From Metopolophium dirhodum (Eukaryota > Arthropoda > Insecta > Hemiptera > Aphididae): a stretch of 64,000 bases of DNA. Made by a program: the position numbers and the translations under genes. The first letter of the stretch is position 1, and each line of letters begins with the position of its first letter. The DNA lies in assembly GCF_019925205.1 (NCBI RefSeq), contig NC_083562.1, positions 16,678,001 to 16,742,000 on the forward strand, in the 5' to 3' direction. Positions 12,101 through 27,009 of the stretch are shown here, in pieces. Below the pieces are notes generated by a model. It saw only the letters and a list, made by a program, of their open reading frames with translations, made no database searches and had not been told where the DNA came from.

Positions 12101-15100
12101 TTGTATAAATAAATATTCAAGATTTGCCTCGTTTTTATTAATTACAACCCCCCCCCCCTTCTCTAAAATAATTCGTCAAATTAATAACTATACAGTAGGT
12201 ATTTTAAATATTATAAATAAAAATAAAATTTTTTTTAATAGATTTATCATTATTACCGTTCATTTTACATGATCTCTAGGTCCATATTATAACCAATATA
12301 ATTAAGTCATAATAAAAAAATAAATTAAAAGTTTGAATAACTGCAAGTACTTATTAAGTTAATTAATACAACGATAAATAATCATAACTTCCTATTGTTA
12401 AATGCATAAGAAATTAAATTAATATACAAATATAAATATTAAATAATACATGTGATGAAATGATACCAAAAAAAAATGTATATTATAAAATGACACGTAT
12501 TTATTATAAAATAACGTCTAACAAAAACACACATAAATAAAATTCAAGAAAGAAAGAAATGAAGATTACAATTACATATTCGACCTAATTCCTTCGAGAG
12601 ATTTATCTTCACAATAAAGACGTCGGTACTAAATTTTGTTGCTATCTGTTGAATTATTCATTTCAATCAACAGAAGATTCATTAAATGTTTTCAAATAAT
12701 AACTTTATGACTGAATACTAGAACCATGGGTATCATCTATGTATAACTTGAATTCAATGTAATTCTTTAAATGTTTCTCTACGTACCTAAAGAAATAAGG
12801 AATTATAAATAAAACGGGAATAATATTGTGCCAAGCTATCCACATATAACTACTAAAAAACATATTTTAAAATAATAGAATTAATTGTTGTTAAATATAT
12901 GATTTGGTACCTATAGTTTTACTGCTTTAAAAATATATTACAATGTACCTACTTAAGATTCTCAAAAACAATAATAAAAACAAATTATCGGTAGGCATCC
13001 CATCCATGGTCTATCATTTGTTATCCATTACTTTATAAATATTTTATGGAATACTATTGTGACGTACCAATCCGAAATCAATGGACATTTAAAAAGGATT
13101 ATTTTTACTTTATTTTAGTGATACAATGAACACTACATTTCAATATGAACTCTTAACTATCACATACGCACCGTAATATTTAAACCCATTTTAATGATAA
13201 TCTCCGTAGTTCGTGTTGTACTCGAAACTCCTATTATGATTTTAAAAAAAGTTTGACCAATACATAATATAATTAATCATAAACACATCTGGCAGTATTT
13301 CTATTTTACAACAAAAACATTTTATGAACATTCAATCACATAACTCCAATTCTTGACGAGAAGAAAAATGTATTTTACTATACATTTTTTTCTACAGTAA
13401 TTATTGAATACAATATTAATTAATTATTTAAAACTTTGGTTGAATTAGTTTTTAATCCTTTGTTAGTGGTGAAACAGGGCATCATAACAATATCAGATCT
13501 ATATTTTTTTTTTTTAATTTAAACTAGACCTATTCCAAAATATTATAACGGTAAAAACGTAACAATTCAAATATTTTAGTAAAATTAAAAAAACTTCATG
13601 ACATTATTCGTTATAATTTAATATATATATATTAATATATTCACAGTTTTTTAGCTTTTATAAATATTAATTGTTATAGAACTGTTATTTATAATTAATA
13701 AAGAACATTAATGTTTTTCATACAATTATTGATTTAAATTATATACGATAACTTAAATAATGAATTCTGACGGAACAAAATATAATTTGTATAAAAGGAT
13801 TTACCTATATGTTTCGGAGTTTTGAAAGATGTTATTATGATTTTTTTACAAATTAGTATAAGGCATATGTTTGTTATTTATGGAATTAATATACTTCTCA
13901 AAAAAAAATATAATAATGCAAAAATTGTATTGTTTTATAAAAAAATAAAATAGTAAATTTATTTTTGATATAATGTTTAATATATATAAAAAAAATTATA
14001 TTTTCTTAGTTGAATACTATAAAATCACATGTTTAATATTTTTACAATTAAAATGATCTTCATATAATCAGATAATAATTGTATAAACCCTCTCTGATTT
14101 TAGAGACTATATCAGAAGATAGATAAGAAGTATAGTTATTAGTTATTATAGTTCCGTTTGAGATGACACTACTCCACTCAGTCACACGGACTGTAATCGA
14201 AGAGGTCGTTCAATTATTTTTTAGTTAGTATTTATTTGAGTTCTAAAAATATTTTATTGTTTCTCATAACCAGCCAACTGCTTTCTATTAACAAATATAA
14301 TTTATTTAACCAATACATATAGCCCTACATTTTTGGAATTCAGCATCATATGACTGTTGTTAGGCTTATATTATTTTTAAGTGAGTAATTCGTTCAAAAT
14401 TAAGAAATAATATAATTATTATTAATCATTATTTTCAAATACAGATAAGCAATAACGAACTTTAAAATCAACTCTGAACATAATAAATTTATGATGTCTG
14501 TAGATTGGAATTATTCACTTTCGAGTGGTAATTTTATTCAGTTTTCTCAATAATATCCTAGTGGACACTAGTTAACCATCGAAAATTTGAAAATATTTTA
14601 CCAATCTCAAAATTGAATATACAATTACTTCAAAATTGATTGTATTGAATATAAAAAGTACCTTAGGATAATGCTTAATATTATAGAAACACAATTAATT
14701 TTAAAAGATTTTTCTAACAATCATTTCTTGAATATGAGTTTGCCCATTCAAAAATATACCCCGAAGACAATCTCGCCTTTTATTTTATGTTTTATAATTT
14801 GTGTACAGGTACATCTGTTATTATATAAGTCATGAATATTCACAACTATAAACTTTTTTCTTATTTAAGATAAGTGTATGTACTTTTATAATTTTCATTT
14901 TGACACATTTATGATTATATCCAAAGTTAATCTGGTAAAAAACTATATAAAAACAAATAGTATAATAAAAGTCTAAGTTTTTTTCCTTTTATGCAGTTCT
15001 AAAACAGGTTTAAGCTTTATTAGTTATATCGTCGATTTATAAAACAACACACTGTTTCTCGATTAAAACTCATCAAAAAGTCAAAAAGGATATTTCAAAC

Positions 15101-18100
15101 CTTATTAATAAAATAAATATATGTTTGTAATTCTCTGAACAAAAGCATAAAAAACTGAACTTATTAAGATCGTGATTTCTGGTTTTCATTCTTAATATTA
15201 TTATTATTCAATTTAAAACCCGTAAATATCAATATTATTCTTATAAAATTAGTACAATTTACAGACATTTCGATAAATAAATAATTATACAAACTATGGC
15301 ATTTTTCTTTTTGTTCTGTCATCCTGTTTTGAGCAGAAAAAATGATTCAATCTTTAACTTTGAAGTGTGGTTTCTAGTTTCTCTAATTGTATCTAGTTGG
15401 TACATCAAGCAGTCAAAACCAGAAAAAAAAGTAGAAATATAATCGGGGGGAAACAAATTTCTACTTTTGTCATTAATACGTCTCACTTACAACACTTTCT
15501 AAAATAAAAAAATCTTAGTTTCAAGAACATAATTTATATTCTAAACGGAGGGTGAAATGGATTAGTTTAACAATAATGTATGTCTTATTTTATGTCCATA
15601 ATCACGTTTTGGGGTAGACATTTTACTCCAATCATCAAGACCTAAGGATGTTTCTGGTTGTAAATTTGTTCTGGCTGGTTCAAAAATAAATAATTATAGA
15701 AACTATAGTAATTTATATACACAACTTATATTAGCAGTTTCTATACATGATATTATTTTGAAAATATTTTAGCTATTATTAAGCTAATAATTGACATTTT
15801 AAATTCTCAATTTTTTTCAATTCATATTGATACAATGTTGTTTCTAGTTCAAAATACCCCAAAATGTAATAAAATGTTCCACATACGTTTAACTTATAGC
15901 AATTTGTTTAAAAATATCAAAATATATAACTAGGTACCTATTTAAATTATTTTTTTTTATATATTTGAAATTAAAACGTTGACGAAAATATTGATTTTTC
16001 CTCTTAATTATTTTGTTGTGATTTAAAAAATGTTATTTGTAAGGTCTTAACACTTTATGGCCTATTTTGTTAATTATTTTCTGTTCACAATCCATGTTTA
16101 GACTAATTTTAACATTATATCCGTGTGGACATATGAATAAATAATAATAACATAATATTAAAATGATTAACAGTAGGTAACTAATATAATGTAGGTATGC
16201 GATCACTTTTAAAAAAGATAGTTCAAGTTCTACCATACCAATTATTAAATGCTAATAGATAAATAAATTCTAGTATATTATATAATATCATAAATTGTAT
16301 TATTTAATATTGTAACAAACTTAAAAACTGAAACAGCATACTACTTAAAAAGGACAAAATTATACACTAATTAAAGAATACTAACAATTATAAATGACTA
16401 ATATTTATACATTGAGGGATATTTTTAAATTAAATATGTCTTATGGTAGGTAACATTTGTTATATTAGCTGACATATAATCATAAACAGTTGTATCAGAC
16501 TCTATAGATAGTTACTAATTTGTACATAGTTCGATAACCAAAGCCCGACATTTCCTACCATATCTTATATTGAAAGGATATTAATAAAAACTTCAAAAGG
16601 TCATGTTTTATCGTGTCTAGAAATCACTTTTTCTTCATACAACTCCAGTTCACCGTTGGCACTTGTGCACAATATTAATTAAACAATAAACACTGCCAAG
16701 TTCCACCAAAATTCTATGCTAGTAGAGCTGATTAAAGGAAATTCGCTCAACTATTATGAAACCTCTCTCTAACTCTATTGCTGTATCAGACTCCACTTAT
16801 CCTGCAGGTGTTTTATAATCTGTATATTATACAACTTTTGAGCTGAATACATAATTTATATATTTCCCCAAGTGGAAATTGCAAAACTCATTTATAAAAA
16901 AAACACCAATAAATTATTTATTTGTAGAACAGTTTCTCAAAAATCATTAAATTATAATATGATTTATTTGTTTAACTATTATTATTTCTTATATTTTATA
17001 ATGTATATTAATTAAATAATATAATTTCCACTGTAAAACAAAGTATAGATTGTAACCTTACGCTGTGTTTTTATAAAAGTCAACTTGCCAATGTTGCTCT
17101 ACTTAGCATTAAAAAAAAATTATTTCAAAGTAAATTAAAATATTCTAGGTGGGTACACTAGAATATTCTAGGTGGAATTTTTCGGTGGATTAATTTCATA
17201 AAATTGAATGTGTTTTTTTACTTTATAATAATTTAGATATTTTAGCAAAGTTCAATATTTTCATGAATATTATTATTTTTTTTTTAATAATTATTTTATT
17301 AAAACAATTTGAATAGAATTGTAATATAAAATCAACCATGTAATTCCATCTAAAATGTATTATTGGTGTATTATTAATATTATTACTATAATTATAATTG
17401 ATAACAATGATACATTATCATCATCGATTGCGATGCTAAGTTGGTCTCAATTTACTTATATACTTGAGTATATTTTATTTTCACGCCGTTTAAATTTGAA
17501 ATGTTCATAAAATAGTTTTACTATATTCTAAGTATCCAACGATTTCATAAGACGTGATGACCTAATCTTGCATTACATTTAAAGTTTTAATAATAAATAT
17601 CTGTTAAGTGTTAGGTACTTCTATTATACTTATCCAAATAAAATGTTCAACAATTCTAAAACTAATTTTAATTTCTAATTAAAACGGTTTAAATATACAT
17701 AAACCATCTACTTATAACTGTTGAATTGTAATTAAGAACTAAGAATAATACGTAATGAAAATTTTTATAAAAAAAAATTCAAATTATTGAATATAATTTC
17801 TATTTTTATAAAAATAATAAAAATGCACTAAAAAAGCCACAATTTTTCAAAGTACCACTATATTATCCATTATGTATTTATATTTTATATCCCGTCATTT
17901 CAACATAAATTCTGCTATTAAAATTAATAATAATCATGCTATTAAAAGTTTTAATTATATAAACTTTTTATTAATCAATCTATATCCATACTTATTACAT
18001 GTTGGTTTATTTATTTTTTAAATTGATTATTTCGATTCATTACATTCAAACTTTGTTGACAAAGCAGAAAGTTACTATACGTTATTATAATTTTAATTAC

Positions 18101-18233
18101 TGAACTAATACAAAGGTGCCTTCAGCTTTTAAATATTTTTTTAACAAAATAGGTTTTTTGAAAAACAAGATATATGTATTGACATGTACCAACATAATTT
18201 AGATATTTTTGTTAATAGCGGTAATAACTGATT

Positions 18234-18312
18234 CACGGTATACGTACCGGTATTCTAAAATACTGAAAATACCGGTTATCGGTATTTTACCGGTATGTCT
18301 AAAATACCGCCA
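18234..18312. repeat. Clustered 'taccggta'-type palindromic words
   Basis: Six or so close variants of the self-complementary word TACCGGTA/ATACCG(G) fall within 80 bases. It is probably the edge or inside of a transposon or a degenerate simple repeat. It has no coding capacity. Confidence 0.4.
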
Positions 18313-18837
18313 TTTAGGGATGACTAAATGTCCTAGTGTAGACTTCACACCTCGTCGTTGAGCATATTAAACATTGTAATAGACGTGTTAAATTTTAATT
18401 CATTGACAAATCATACTACGGTAGGTACTACTAATATATGAGATATCATTGTGTATAGATAACAAAATTATAGCAAAAAGTTTTTATCTACGATTTATGT
18501 TTATTGAATTACAACAAAATAACAAAAATTTTAATTATTTTATTTATTTATTCTGAATATGTAGTTATTACATTTTCCTAAAGATATATCCATAGCTGAT
18601 TGACAGAATAACAAAATTAATAAAAAAAAAATTCGCAATATGGAGCTAAGTTTCAAGTTCCTGTGATCAATAGTTTTTTTAAATCCAACAAAAAAACCAA
18701 AATCATTACTTTTTATTTTAAAAGAAATCTAACTTCGTCAAAATATGAACTAAAAATTGTATTTAAAAATGAATGCATCATATTGTGTATATTAGATCCC
18801 AACAAAAACACTCCTCCATACTCCGTGTAAAAAACGC

Positions 18838-19052
18838 GGGAAAAATTTCTTGAGAAAACGGCTCAAAAAGTTGTTATCTTATTTTATAGGTATCTATAAG
18901 TCTTTGAACTATAGATATAATTTCTGTTAAAAACATCTACTAAAAAATGTATGATAAAATTAAGCTAAGTTAACATAAATGATATCTATAGTTCAAAGAC
19001 CTATAAAATGATATCACAACTTTTAGAGCCGCTTTTTCAAGAAATTTTTTCC
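18838..19052. repeat. Foldback (hairpin) element of about 215 bases
   Basis: The left arm (18838-18918) contains ggaaaaatttcttga, then cggctc, then ctttgaactatagatat. The right arm (18981-19052) contains their reverse complements in order. The spacer is about 60 bases. The left arm has an extra insert of about 10 bases near 18888. This is typical of a MITE or foldback element; no target-site duplication is certain. Confidence 0.6.
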
Positions 19053-19289
19053 GTGAATCGTGTTATATCTTGTAAAATAATGATCCAGTAGTTTTCGCGT
19101 GTAGTTAGGGAAATTAAGTTGTTAATATTTAAGTATAAAATATAATATTAAATTAGGGGGCCCAGTGTCGGTTTTTTAAATTGTCCATTATATTTTAGCC
19201 ACCTTAACTATAATACTTTTCCACTATTCTACTACCCGATACCTATTTAAGAGGAAGGTTGATAGGGTGTATTATATAAAAAAAAATGA

Positions 19290-19574
19290 CCTTACGGGAA
19301 TGGGCCTTGTAGAAATGTCGGATTTTGTTAACCACGTTTTTATCTGAAAGAAGAAGACTTCCTCGAACTCCGATTTTTTATTTTATTTCAAATAATGGTA
19401 TAATATGATTTATAAAAAAACGCTTAAAATTATATTATTTTTGAAGACATATTATAAAGGTAGAGATAAAAATATATAAAAACGGAGTTCAATGCAGCCT
19501 GTAGAATATTACCCTATAGTAGTTTAAAAAAAAAAATTGGTTGATTCTACAGAGCAGGATCATTATTCCCGTAG
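19290..19574. repeat. Degenerate inverted-repeat element
   Basis: Outer words 'ttacgggaat..(c/g)..tgtagaa' (from 19292) recur inverted near 19552-19574, and 'gaactccg(a/t)ttt' (near 19365) recurs inverted at 19481. The arms are diverged with indels. It is probably an old MITE. Confidence 0.35.
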
Positions 19575-22500
19575 AGCATATTTTTGTGTACAAAATTACA
19601 CTGGCACCAGGCACCTTAATAAATAATTTTTTTTAATTAATTACTTAAATTAAAATAATAAATAAATAAATAAATTTTTTTAATTTAGTATTTTTATATA
19701 AATTAATTTGTCATAATATAATAAACATAGGTACAGTATTTATTATATTTTATTTTTGAATAAACATATTATTTTGGTTATAAATAATATCAGGTAAACA
19801 GTATTTAAAACATTTTAGAACCAACAGTTAATAATTATCTATAATCACGTTAAAATGTATTCGTTTTGCATCCAGTTTCATAAAATAATAAATAATTAAA
19901 CTATCTAAATTATATAAGTGAAAGTTTTCAGATACAAATGAAAGAGTTTCAAAAGTCACTTAAGACCATGAGATATGATTTTCTCCAGTGGAAAGGTTTA
20001 GTCTTTATTTAGTCGTCTTTAGAAGCTAAGCTGTTTTCAGACTTTCTTTATTATTGTCTGAAATCCAAATGGCCTAGAAAACTGAACGAATTTTGATTGA
20101 GTGTGCTTTGAGTTAAAATCAGTGAAATGCTAACATTTGCATTTTAAACATCAGAAGATTGATAATATACTTTATATATTTTTTTTCTTTCAAAATACAG
20201 ATATACCTAGAAACCCTTTAATTTTTAATAGGAAGTTCAAACTTGATACATTTAAAGTATAGGTACATTAAAAATATTGTAATTGTTAATAATTTCATAC
20301 GTTTGAAATCCGTTTTAAATACTTGGTGTAAGTAGAATAATGGACGATATTGGACACAGAGTTAACTAGGTTTCAAAGTTTAGAAAGAGCTGAACAAATC
20401 GAGTCATGACCACCATAGCAAAGTGATGAAAGTTCTGTAAAACTATTTTGTAAGGCAGTGTGCCAAGTGGTAAAAAAGTATGAAACACCGTATTCTTTAC
20501 TTTAAAATAGTTCATAATTTTATGATGAGCCTCCTTGTTAGTCGCCCGGATAGCTAAATTTAATTTAGCCAATTTGAAGATGAAGTTGGATGATTTTATC
20601 GTATTTGATAAGTTTATAAGAAAATAATTCAATACTTAAAGTATCTATATGTTTATTTCAACAATTTATAAGCTATAACAAACAATCATAATAATATTTA
20701 AAAAAGGGTACTCTACATGACAAAAATATACAAAACCGAAATCTTATCTTTATTGAAATTAGTACTAAAATATTTTTTCCAATTTCATTTTCGGTTTCGG
20801 TTATTGGTTTTTATTTTTTTCGTTTTTGCTTTCAGTTTCGATATCGACTTCGGTTTTTAACGGGCTTAACTGGTATTCAAAATCGGTATTCAATATCGGC
20901 TTCAAGCCTTGCTAAATGGATTTTATTTTGTCAATATTCAGTACGCACATTGTGAATGGATAATAATTATTTATTTATTTTTATCATAATACCTGTGTAG
21001 AATTCACTAGTTACCTTTTACTTGAATACTTACATATTTGAAGAGACAATTTTAGATGGTTTGTTAAATATACCATATTATATTATTAAAGTGTACAATT
21101 TTTCAAAAGTTATTTTATCGTAAATAATAACAAATTTAACAAAAAATATTAAAAATTCATATTATGAACGATGAATAATTGAATGTTCATCGTCCAAATA
21201 TTTTTCAATTAATAATGCATTAAAACAAAATATACAGAAACATACATACAATATTGTTTATTACAGCTAAAAGTACCAATAATATAATTTTATAATGGAC
21301 TTGTTTATTATATTTATATTCATATATGAATATCATAATGTGTATAATATTATAGTATCAAAACTATAAACATATTGATTGTTATACCTCTCCTAATAAT
21401 GAATAGCCAATATATACCCTAAAATGTGTAAATAAATGCATGTAATATGTGTGTATGTATGTAAAAGTTCCGGACATAGTCTTGCGGGATTTCGGCCCCA
21501 AATTATCATCATAAATTTAAATTTACGGCTTACCCACAGATACTTTTTTTGGTACAAGTTTTTTTTTTACGATACAGTCACTAGAGTTACATAAATTCTC
21601 TTGAGAAGCTAGGGAATCCGTGACGTTGGTTAATATTTTTTTTTTCAGTGAAAAGGGTGGATAAACTACCAAAAAGCAATCTGTTATGAACTGGCTACAT
21701 TTGTTTCAACCATGCGTAACCAAACTTCATATGTAATAAAAGCTTTTCTGAGTCCTTGACATTTCAAATATCATTTAAAAATAATACAATTGTTTTAAAT
21801 TATTAACTTATAACCCTGAAAAATATATATCATAATATAATAGAATATGTAACAACGAAATGTTTTTGTATGCCTACACAGTATTCATCAATGAATATAA
21901 AAACAAAATTTTAGTTTGACAAATTCAATATTTGTTGTTATGAACTAATATATATAAAAGTAGAATACGACTCAAACTAGTGTAAGTTTGACTTAATTCT
22001 TATCAATATAAACATTCTTTTGATAAGTGTATATAAGCATGCTTATTGTATTTTTCATTTGATGCATTGCAATGTATTGTTTGGAATTAGATTAATATAA
22101 TATACTGTCGTAATTATGTATAGTTGTAAAATATACGAACATTTGAACGTAGCAATCATAATATGTTTGTACAAAAAAGAATGCTTTCTCTTATATTAGT
22201 TATATTTTATCATTATAGAGATCAATCAAATATAGATAAATCAAATATAACATTTATGTTACCTATTTAATGTAGAACGAATATAGAAAATACATCGTAA
22301 TAAATTTAGTTTAACGATAAAAAGTTTTAAAATCCTCGATGAGTTATTATATTAATTAATTAAAAACTAATAGACACATAATAATTATTGAATATCACTA
22401 AATTAGTGTCCTAAAATATTTTATAACTCATCCATTTGTGCTTTTTTTCTAATGTTACTTTAACGATTTTTTATGAATAAATTACATAAAAAACAAAAAT

Positions 22501-23298
22501 TAAAACAAAATTGACATACTATATGTAGTGTAAATACTAGGTTTTATCATGATTGTCCAATCACACTTGAATAGTCCTCTGTAAATGTTTGACCCACTAG
22601 TGTAAGAATACTGTGAGTGCAGGTAGAATTTCTCAATAGGCGTTTTAAGCGTATGAATGAACTGAAACGTCGCATAAAAAGATAAAAGTTCTGGAGAAAA
22701 TACAAACGACGTTAGATTTTTGTGTTTATTTGTGTGGGTTACAGATCCACCATACTATTTTAAATGGCATGCCAATAAATGTTCAGTTCTCTGACACGAG
22801 ATAAATGGCAAATTTCCCTACGGGTTCTTCAAAGGAAGCGCAGTGTGTCTGTGTTAAAAGCTTTTACGCAAAAGAAAAAAAAATGTGACGATACAGATCG
22901 AAATAACTGCGAAACGAATAATCGATTTTCTATTAGACAACTTACACGCCAAACGATAAAGACTTGTCAATTTTGTGTTTTTTTTTTTTTTGCTGCTCTT
23001 GTTTTATAAATATATACTTTTTAGCATATATCACCATTTTATTGAATATTATAAAAGTCAACACACTTTTAGTATTGTCGATTTTCGCTTCAATTTGAAT
23101 TTCGACCAAAAATAGATATAATTTTATATTATAATAGGTATTGATGATAATAAAAACTGCTTTAGTGTAGGTGTTTCACCTACCTCCACAACATGACTGT
23201 AAATTATAATTGTTTCACCGTACTCTTTTCGAACTGAAAACACCAATATTATTTTAAGGTTTATCTCACGGCATCGTATCAAAAACAATACAGTGGTG

Positions 23299-23470
23299 TT
23301 ACGTGCTGAAACGATTTATTATTCTACGCCGCAGCCGGCGGACCATTAGGCCACGACGACGACTCGTTGGAAAACATCAGTTAATCGCGCGCGACGAGGG
23401 TTGAGTGATTGGGTGCCCCTGTGGGTTGAACGGTTTTCCGTGCTCAGTGTAGTTGTCAACTGTATACGAT
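23299..23470. promoter_or_regulatory. CpG-rich patch inside intron 2
   Basis: About 170 bases rich in CG dinucleotides ('ccgcagccggcg', 'acgacgacgactcg', 'atcgcgcgcgacg') in otherwise AT-rich intron DNA. TCAGT words, like insect initiators, occur on the plus strand (near 23369 and 23444). It could be an alternative promoter, an enhancer or an old insertion. No open frame in it resembles a known protein. Confidence 0.25.
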
Positions 23471-24054
23471 TTCCCACTGTGTCCTGACATTTTTTTAATG
23501 GTTTGCCTCAGTAAATTTGTTTTTTACCCTGATCCCACCTTTTTTTTTTATAAATGAATTCTACGAGAGAATTCACCTGTTGCGCGTCGTGAAATTGTGT
23601 TGCGTCATCGTAGACGCTGTTAGTTTTTATAATGTTGATATATTAAACTTAAAATGTGGAGTATCCACAATTTTAAAACACATAGTAATCGGTAGGTATA
23701 ATTATATTGTCGTATAGTAAAATCAATGTGCATTTCACCAGTAAAAACAAGAACAAATAAGAATGATTTTTTTCACGTTTTCTTACTTTTTTACTAATTC
23801 AAAATATTATTCAGTTATATTTTAGTAAATTGAGGTATATAATTCATATAAGTACAATATTTGTAATGCGTCACTTTAAATGTACCTTTTACCCAAACAT
23901 GTAGTCATACGAAAATTAGGTAATAATAAACAATCTAAAAAAGTGGGGAAATAGACAACCGCTTTGCTGTAGTTGTCGAGTATATATCTCGTAATTGAGT
24001 GTAATGTGTGTGCTAAATTTGTATTTAATGATAAATCATTGCATAAGAAAACAC

Positions 24055-24185
24055 TATTCTGAGCGAAGACAGTATATTACTAAGTATATTTTGTGATATA
24101 TTAATATTGTTATTAAAGTAATATAATATTTTACTATTAATAATTCAGTAGATTGAATACATTTTTGCCAAAAAGTATATAGTAT
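24055..24185 (+). repeat. Dispersed repeat 'ttctgagcgaagacagt', copy 1
   Basis: Starts 'attctgagcgaagacagt' and continues 'attgttattaaagtaatat...ttttactatta...tttttgccaaaaa'. The same order of words occurs at 27727-27850 and, inverted, at 62620-62730. It is probably the end of an insect DNA transposon. No coding content. Confidence 0.55.
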
Positions 24186-25284
24186 CCAAAGTAAAGGAAA
24201 TATATTTAAGTAGAAAATCTATACGTTTGTACTACTTCAAAAAGTAATGACAGACACATAAAAAAAAATAATGATAATAGGTAACTAGTATTGTTCAGAC
24301 CATCCTAAAAAAAGGTTGAAAACTAAAAAATAAAACCAGTTAAGTATTAAATATCTATACCAATGCTAGATGTATATCAGTACATCACACACATAAATAA
24401 GACGATAAACGAGCACTCGTGCATGGATATAATATACAATTTGAGTACAAATAATATGAACAAACATGAGCTGGTTGAATCATTTTCACATAAACTGAAT
24501 CAATAAAGTGGTTACCACATCAATAACTCACGTAGGATTATGCATGTATGCGTAAACGATTAACATTACGAAATTGAATAGCAAATTAGTCTGCAGGAGG
24601 AGTATACATAAACAAACATAAATGTTAAACTTCATCAGAAATAAATATCCAAATACAATATAATGGTTATTGAAATTTGAAATGTTTATTCAGGTACATT
24701 AAAATGATTGTGGATAATTCATAACTCGTAAGTAACATAATACAGCGACCAACAAGGCGAAACAGAACTACAGTATCCCGAAACATTAAATTGGTTAATT
24801 TAGCGAATTAGCTTACCAACTACAGCAGTAAGTAGTAGCTTGTCTACTAGCTTATGATCCATGTGAAAACTAGCACGGTCGACAGCTGTCTGTGTAAAAA
24901 AATAATCCACAGTTATGGAAAATTCATATTGATGGATATCTATTAGCTATTATCTATAGGTTAGAAACTAAGAACCAACAGCATAGATTATAAAAATATT
25001 CCAATTTCCATATTATAACGTGTTTGTAGACAATTTTCAATCGTTAAAAGACGTTTATGAAACTTATAAGTTTTGAAACTTTTCTTATATTACTCAAAAA
25101 TCCAATGGACGACAAAATATATATATACATTTTAGTACCAGCATGTATAATACCTATTAGTATACAAGATTAAAAATGTATGTATATTGTATACGAGAAT
25201 TTTTATTTAAAAACTAAAACACGTATTAAGAGTTTAAAAAATAAATAAATACCTATATACATATAGTAATCAATATTTACATTT

Positions 25285-25480
25285 AAGATCCTGAGTGAAG
25301 CTATGAATGTATAATAGTTTTAAAATCATGTGGTTTATTTTTTTGTTTGTGTTAGTCATCAACTTTTAGCGCAGTGAAAATCCTTCTAGTTAAATAAATA
25401 GATCTTATTTGTACTATGGGGAAGTCAAAATTAAAAATCCCCAGTACTTTTAAAATTATTTTTTTGTATCACTATTATAT
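25285..25480 (+). mobile_element. Foldback transposon family, left-end fragment in intron 2
   Basis: Begins 'aagatcctgagtgaagctatgaatgta', then 'gttagtcatcaacttttagcgcagtgaaaatccttct' and 'tactatggggaagtcaaaa...ccccagtacttttaaaa'. These match, in order, the arm of the large inverted-repeat element at 59488-60741. A right-end-like sequence of the same family lies at 28146-28212 and may be its partner. Confidence 0.55.
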
Positions 25481-27009
25481 TCTTAAATGTTCACTTGAAA
25501 TATATAATTATTAGTATTTTTAGACATATTATAATTTAAAAATATTTTGGCTTTTGGTGATAATTAAAGACATTTAAATTGTTTGACTTTTTTGAAGTCT
25601 AAAAGCTCAAAAATTATTTTTACAGTAATAAAAAAATATTATAATATAACGTGTGTCTCATTATATTTATATTTAGCATCTGCAATTCGAATGTTGAAGA
25701 AATTTAATATTTAAAAGAAAAACCTATTTTGGTTATTATTTTGAAACTCGAAAAATGTTTACAGAGACTTGAAACTTTTCTCCATCAAATATTATTTTTT
25801 TATTTTCTATATACAGTGGGTTGCTTAAAATAGTTGGATTAATTTTAAACTAAATATTTCAAGATCCTATATATGGCTATATCCACATCATTTTACGATA
25901 CGTCGGTATTCACTTTTAAATTAATATTAATAATCATACATTCTTGATAAAATTTCATAATAAATCAAATAGGTTTATCATATTATTATGATTTTTTTTC
26001 GCAACAATTAATTCACTCTACCTCGTATTATAAAATATGTTTCCATACTTAATAGTATTATAGTTTTACAATAAAATACATTGTTGGTGGAGTTTGGTAC
26101 CCATTTAATAATATGTATAGTGTATACATACGTTGAACTTTCCTTTGTAAAACATATATAAGTAAAAAAAAGAGGAAAAAATTTTAAAATATATAGTAAT
26201 AGGTGTACAAAATACAAACTATAATAATTAACCAACAATCTAAAGTAAACTTCATGATACATAAAACAAATGATTTTAGACAACAATTACGATGCACTCA
26301 CGTGTGAAAGAACTACCGCTATCAGCTTAGTGATATCATTATAATAAACGTCGTAGATACAATTTGTGCATTTACATACTTGAGATACTTGAAATCATTC
26401 ATAAAAAAAAAAAAATATATTTTATCACGATTATTTAATATTAAATCTTAGTTCATATTATTTTATTTAACTTAAAATAATAGGTATGAAATTCAACGAA
26501 AATACAAGGCTAAATCAAATTAAATATGAAATGTTTACACTTTCTCATAGGTATTTATTTTATATATTATGCTTACTATAATTATTATAATATGATACAT
26601 TTTGAAAACTGTCAAATTTTAAATAAAATAACACTTTTATAAATCAGATTTTAAATAATAAAATAAATATTTGTAGATTCTGGTAATGTGATATATAGTT
26701 CCGAAATAGTTAATGTTGTTGTTCATGTATATATAAATTATAGAACATTTAATTTGATTATTAATATTGTTTTATTTATTAATGTTAAATTCCAGACTAT
26801 AATTCATAAATATATATACGAAATACAAGATAATATAATTTAAATTAAAAGTTTTAATTTAAGGCAAATTGAAAATGTTTCTGTTGGGCCAGCTTGACAT
26901 TTTCAAGCACATTTCAACGCCCATGAAACTCTGGACCCAGCTATGTTAAAAAAAAAAAAGCGAGAAAATAAAAAGAGAGACAGTGAGAGAGAAGGGTATA
27001 AATATTGTC

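Noticed and set aside
20366..20632. 88-codon minus frame
   Set aside because: No family resemblance and no splice or promoter context; length is possible by chance.
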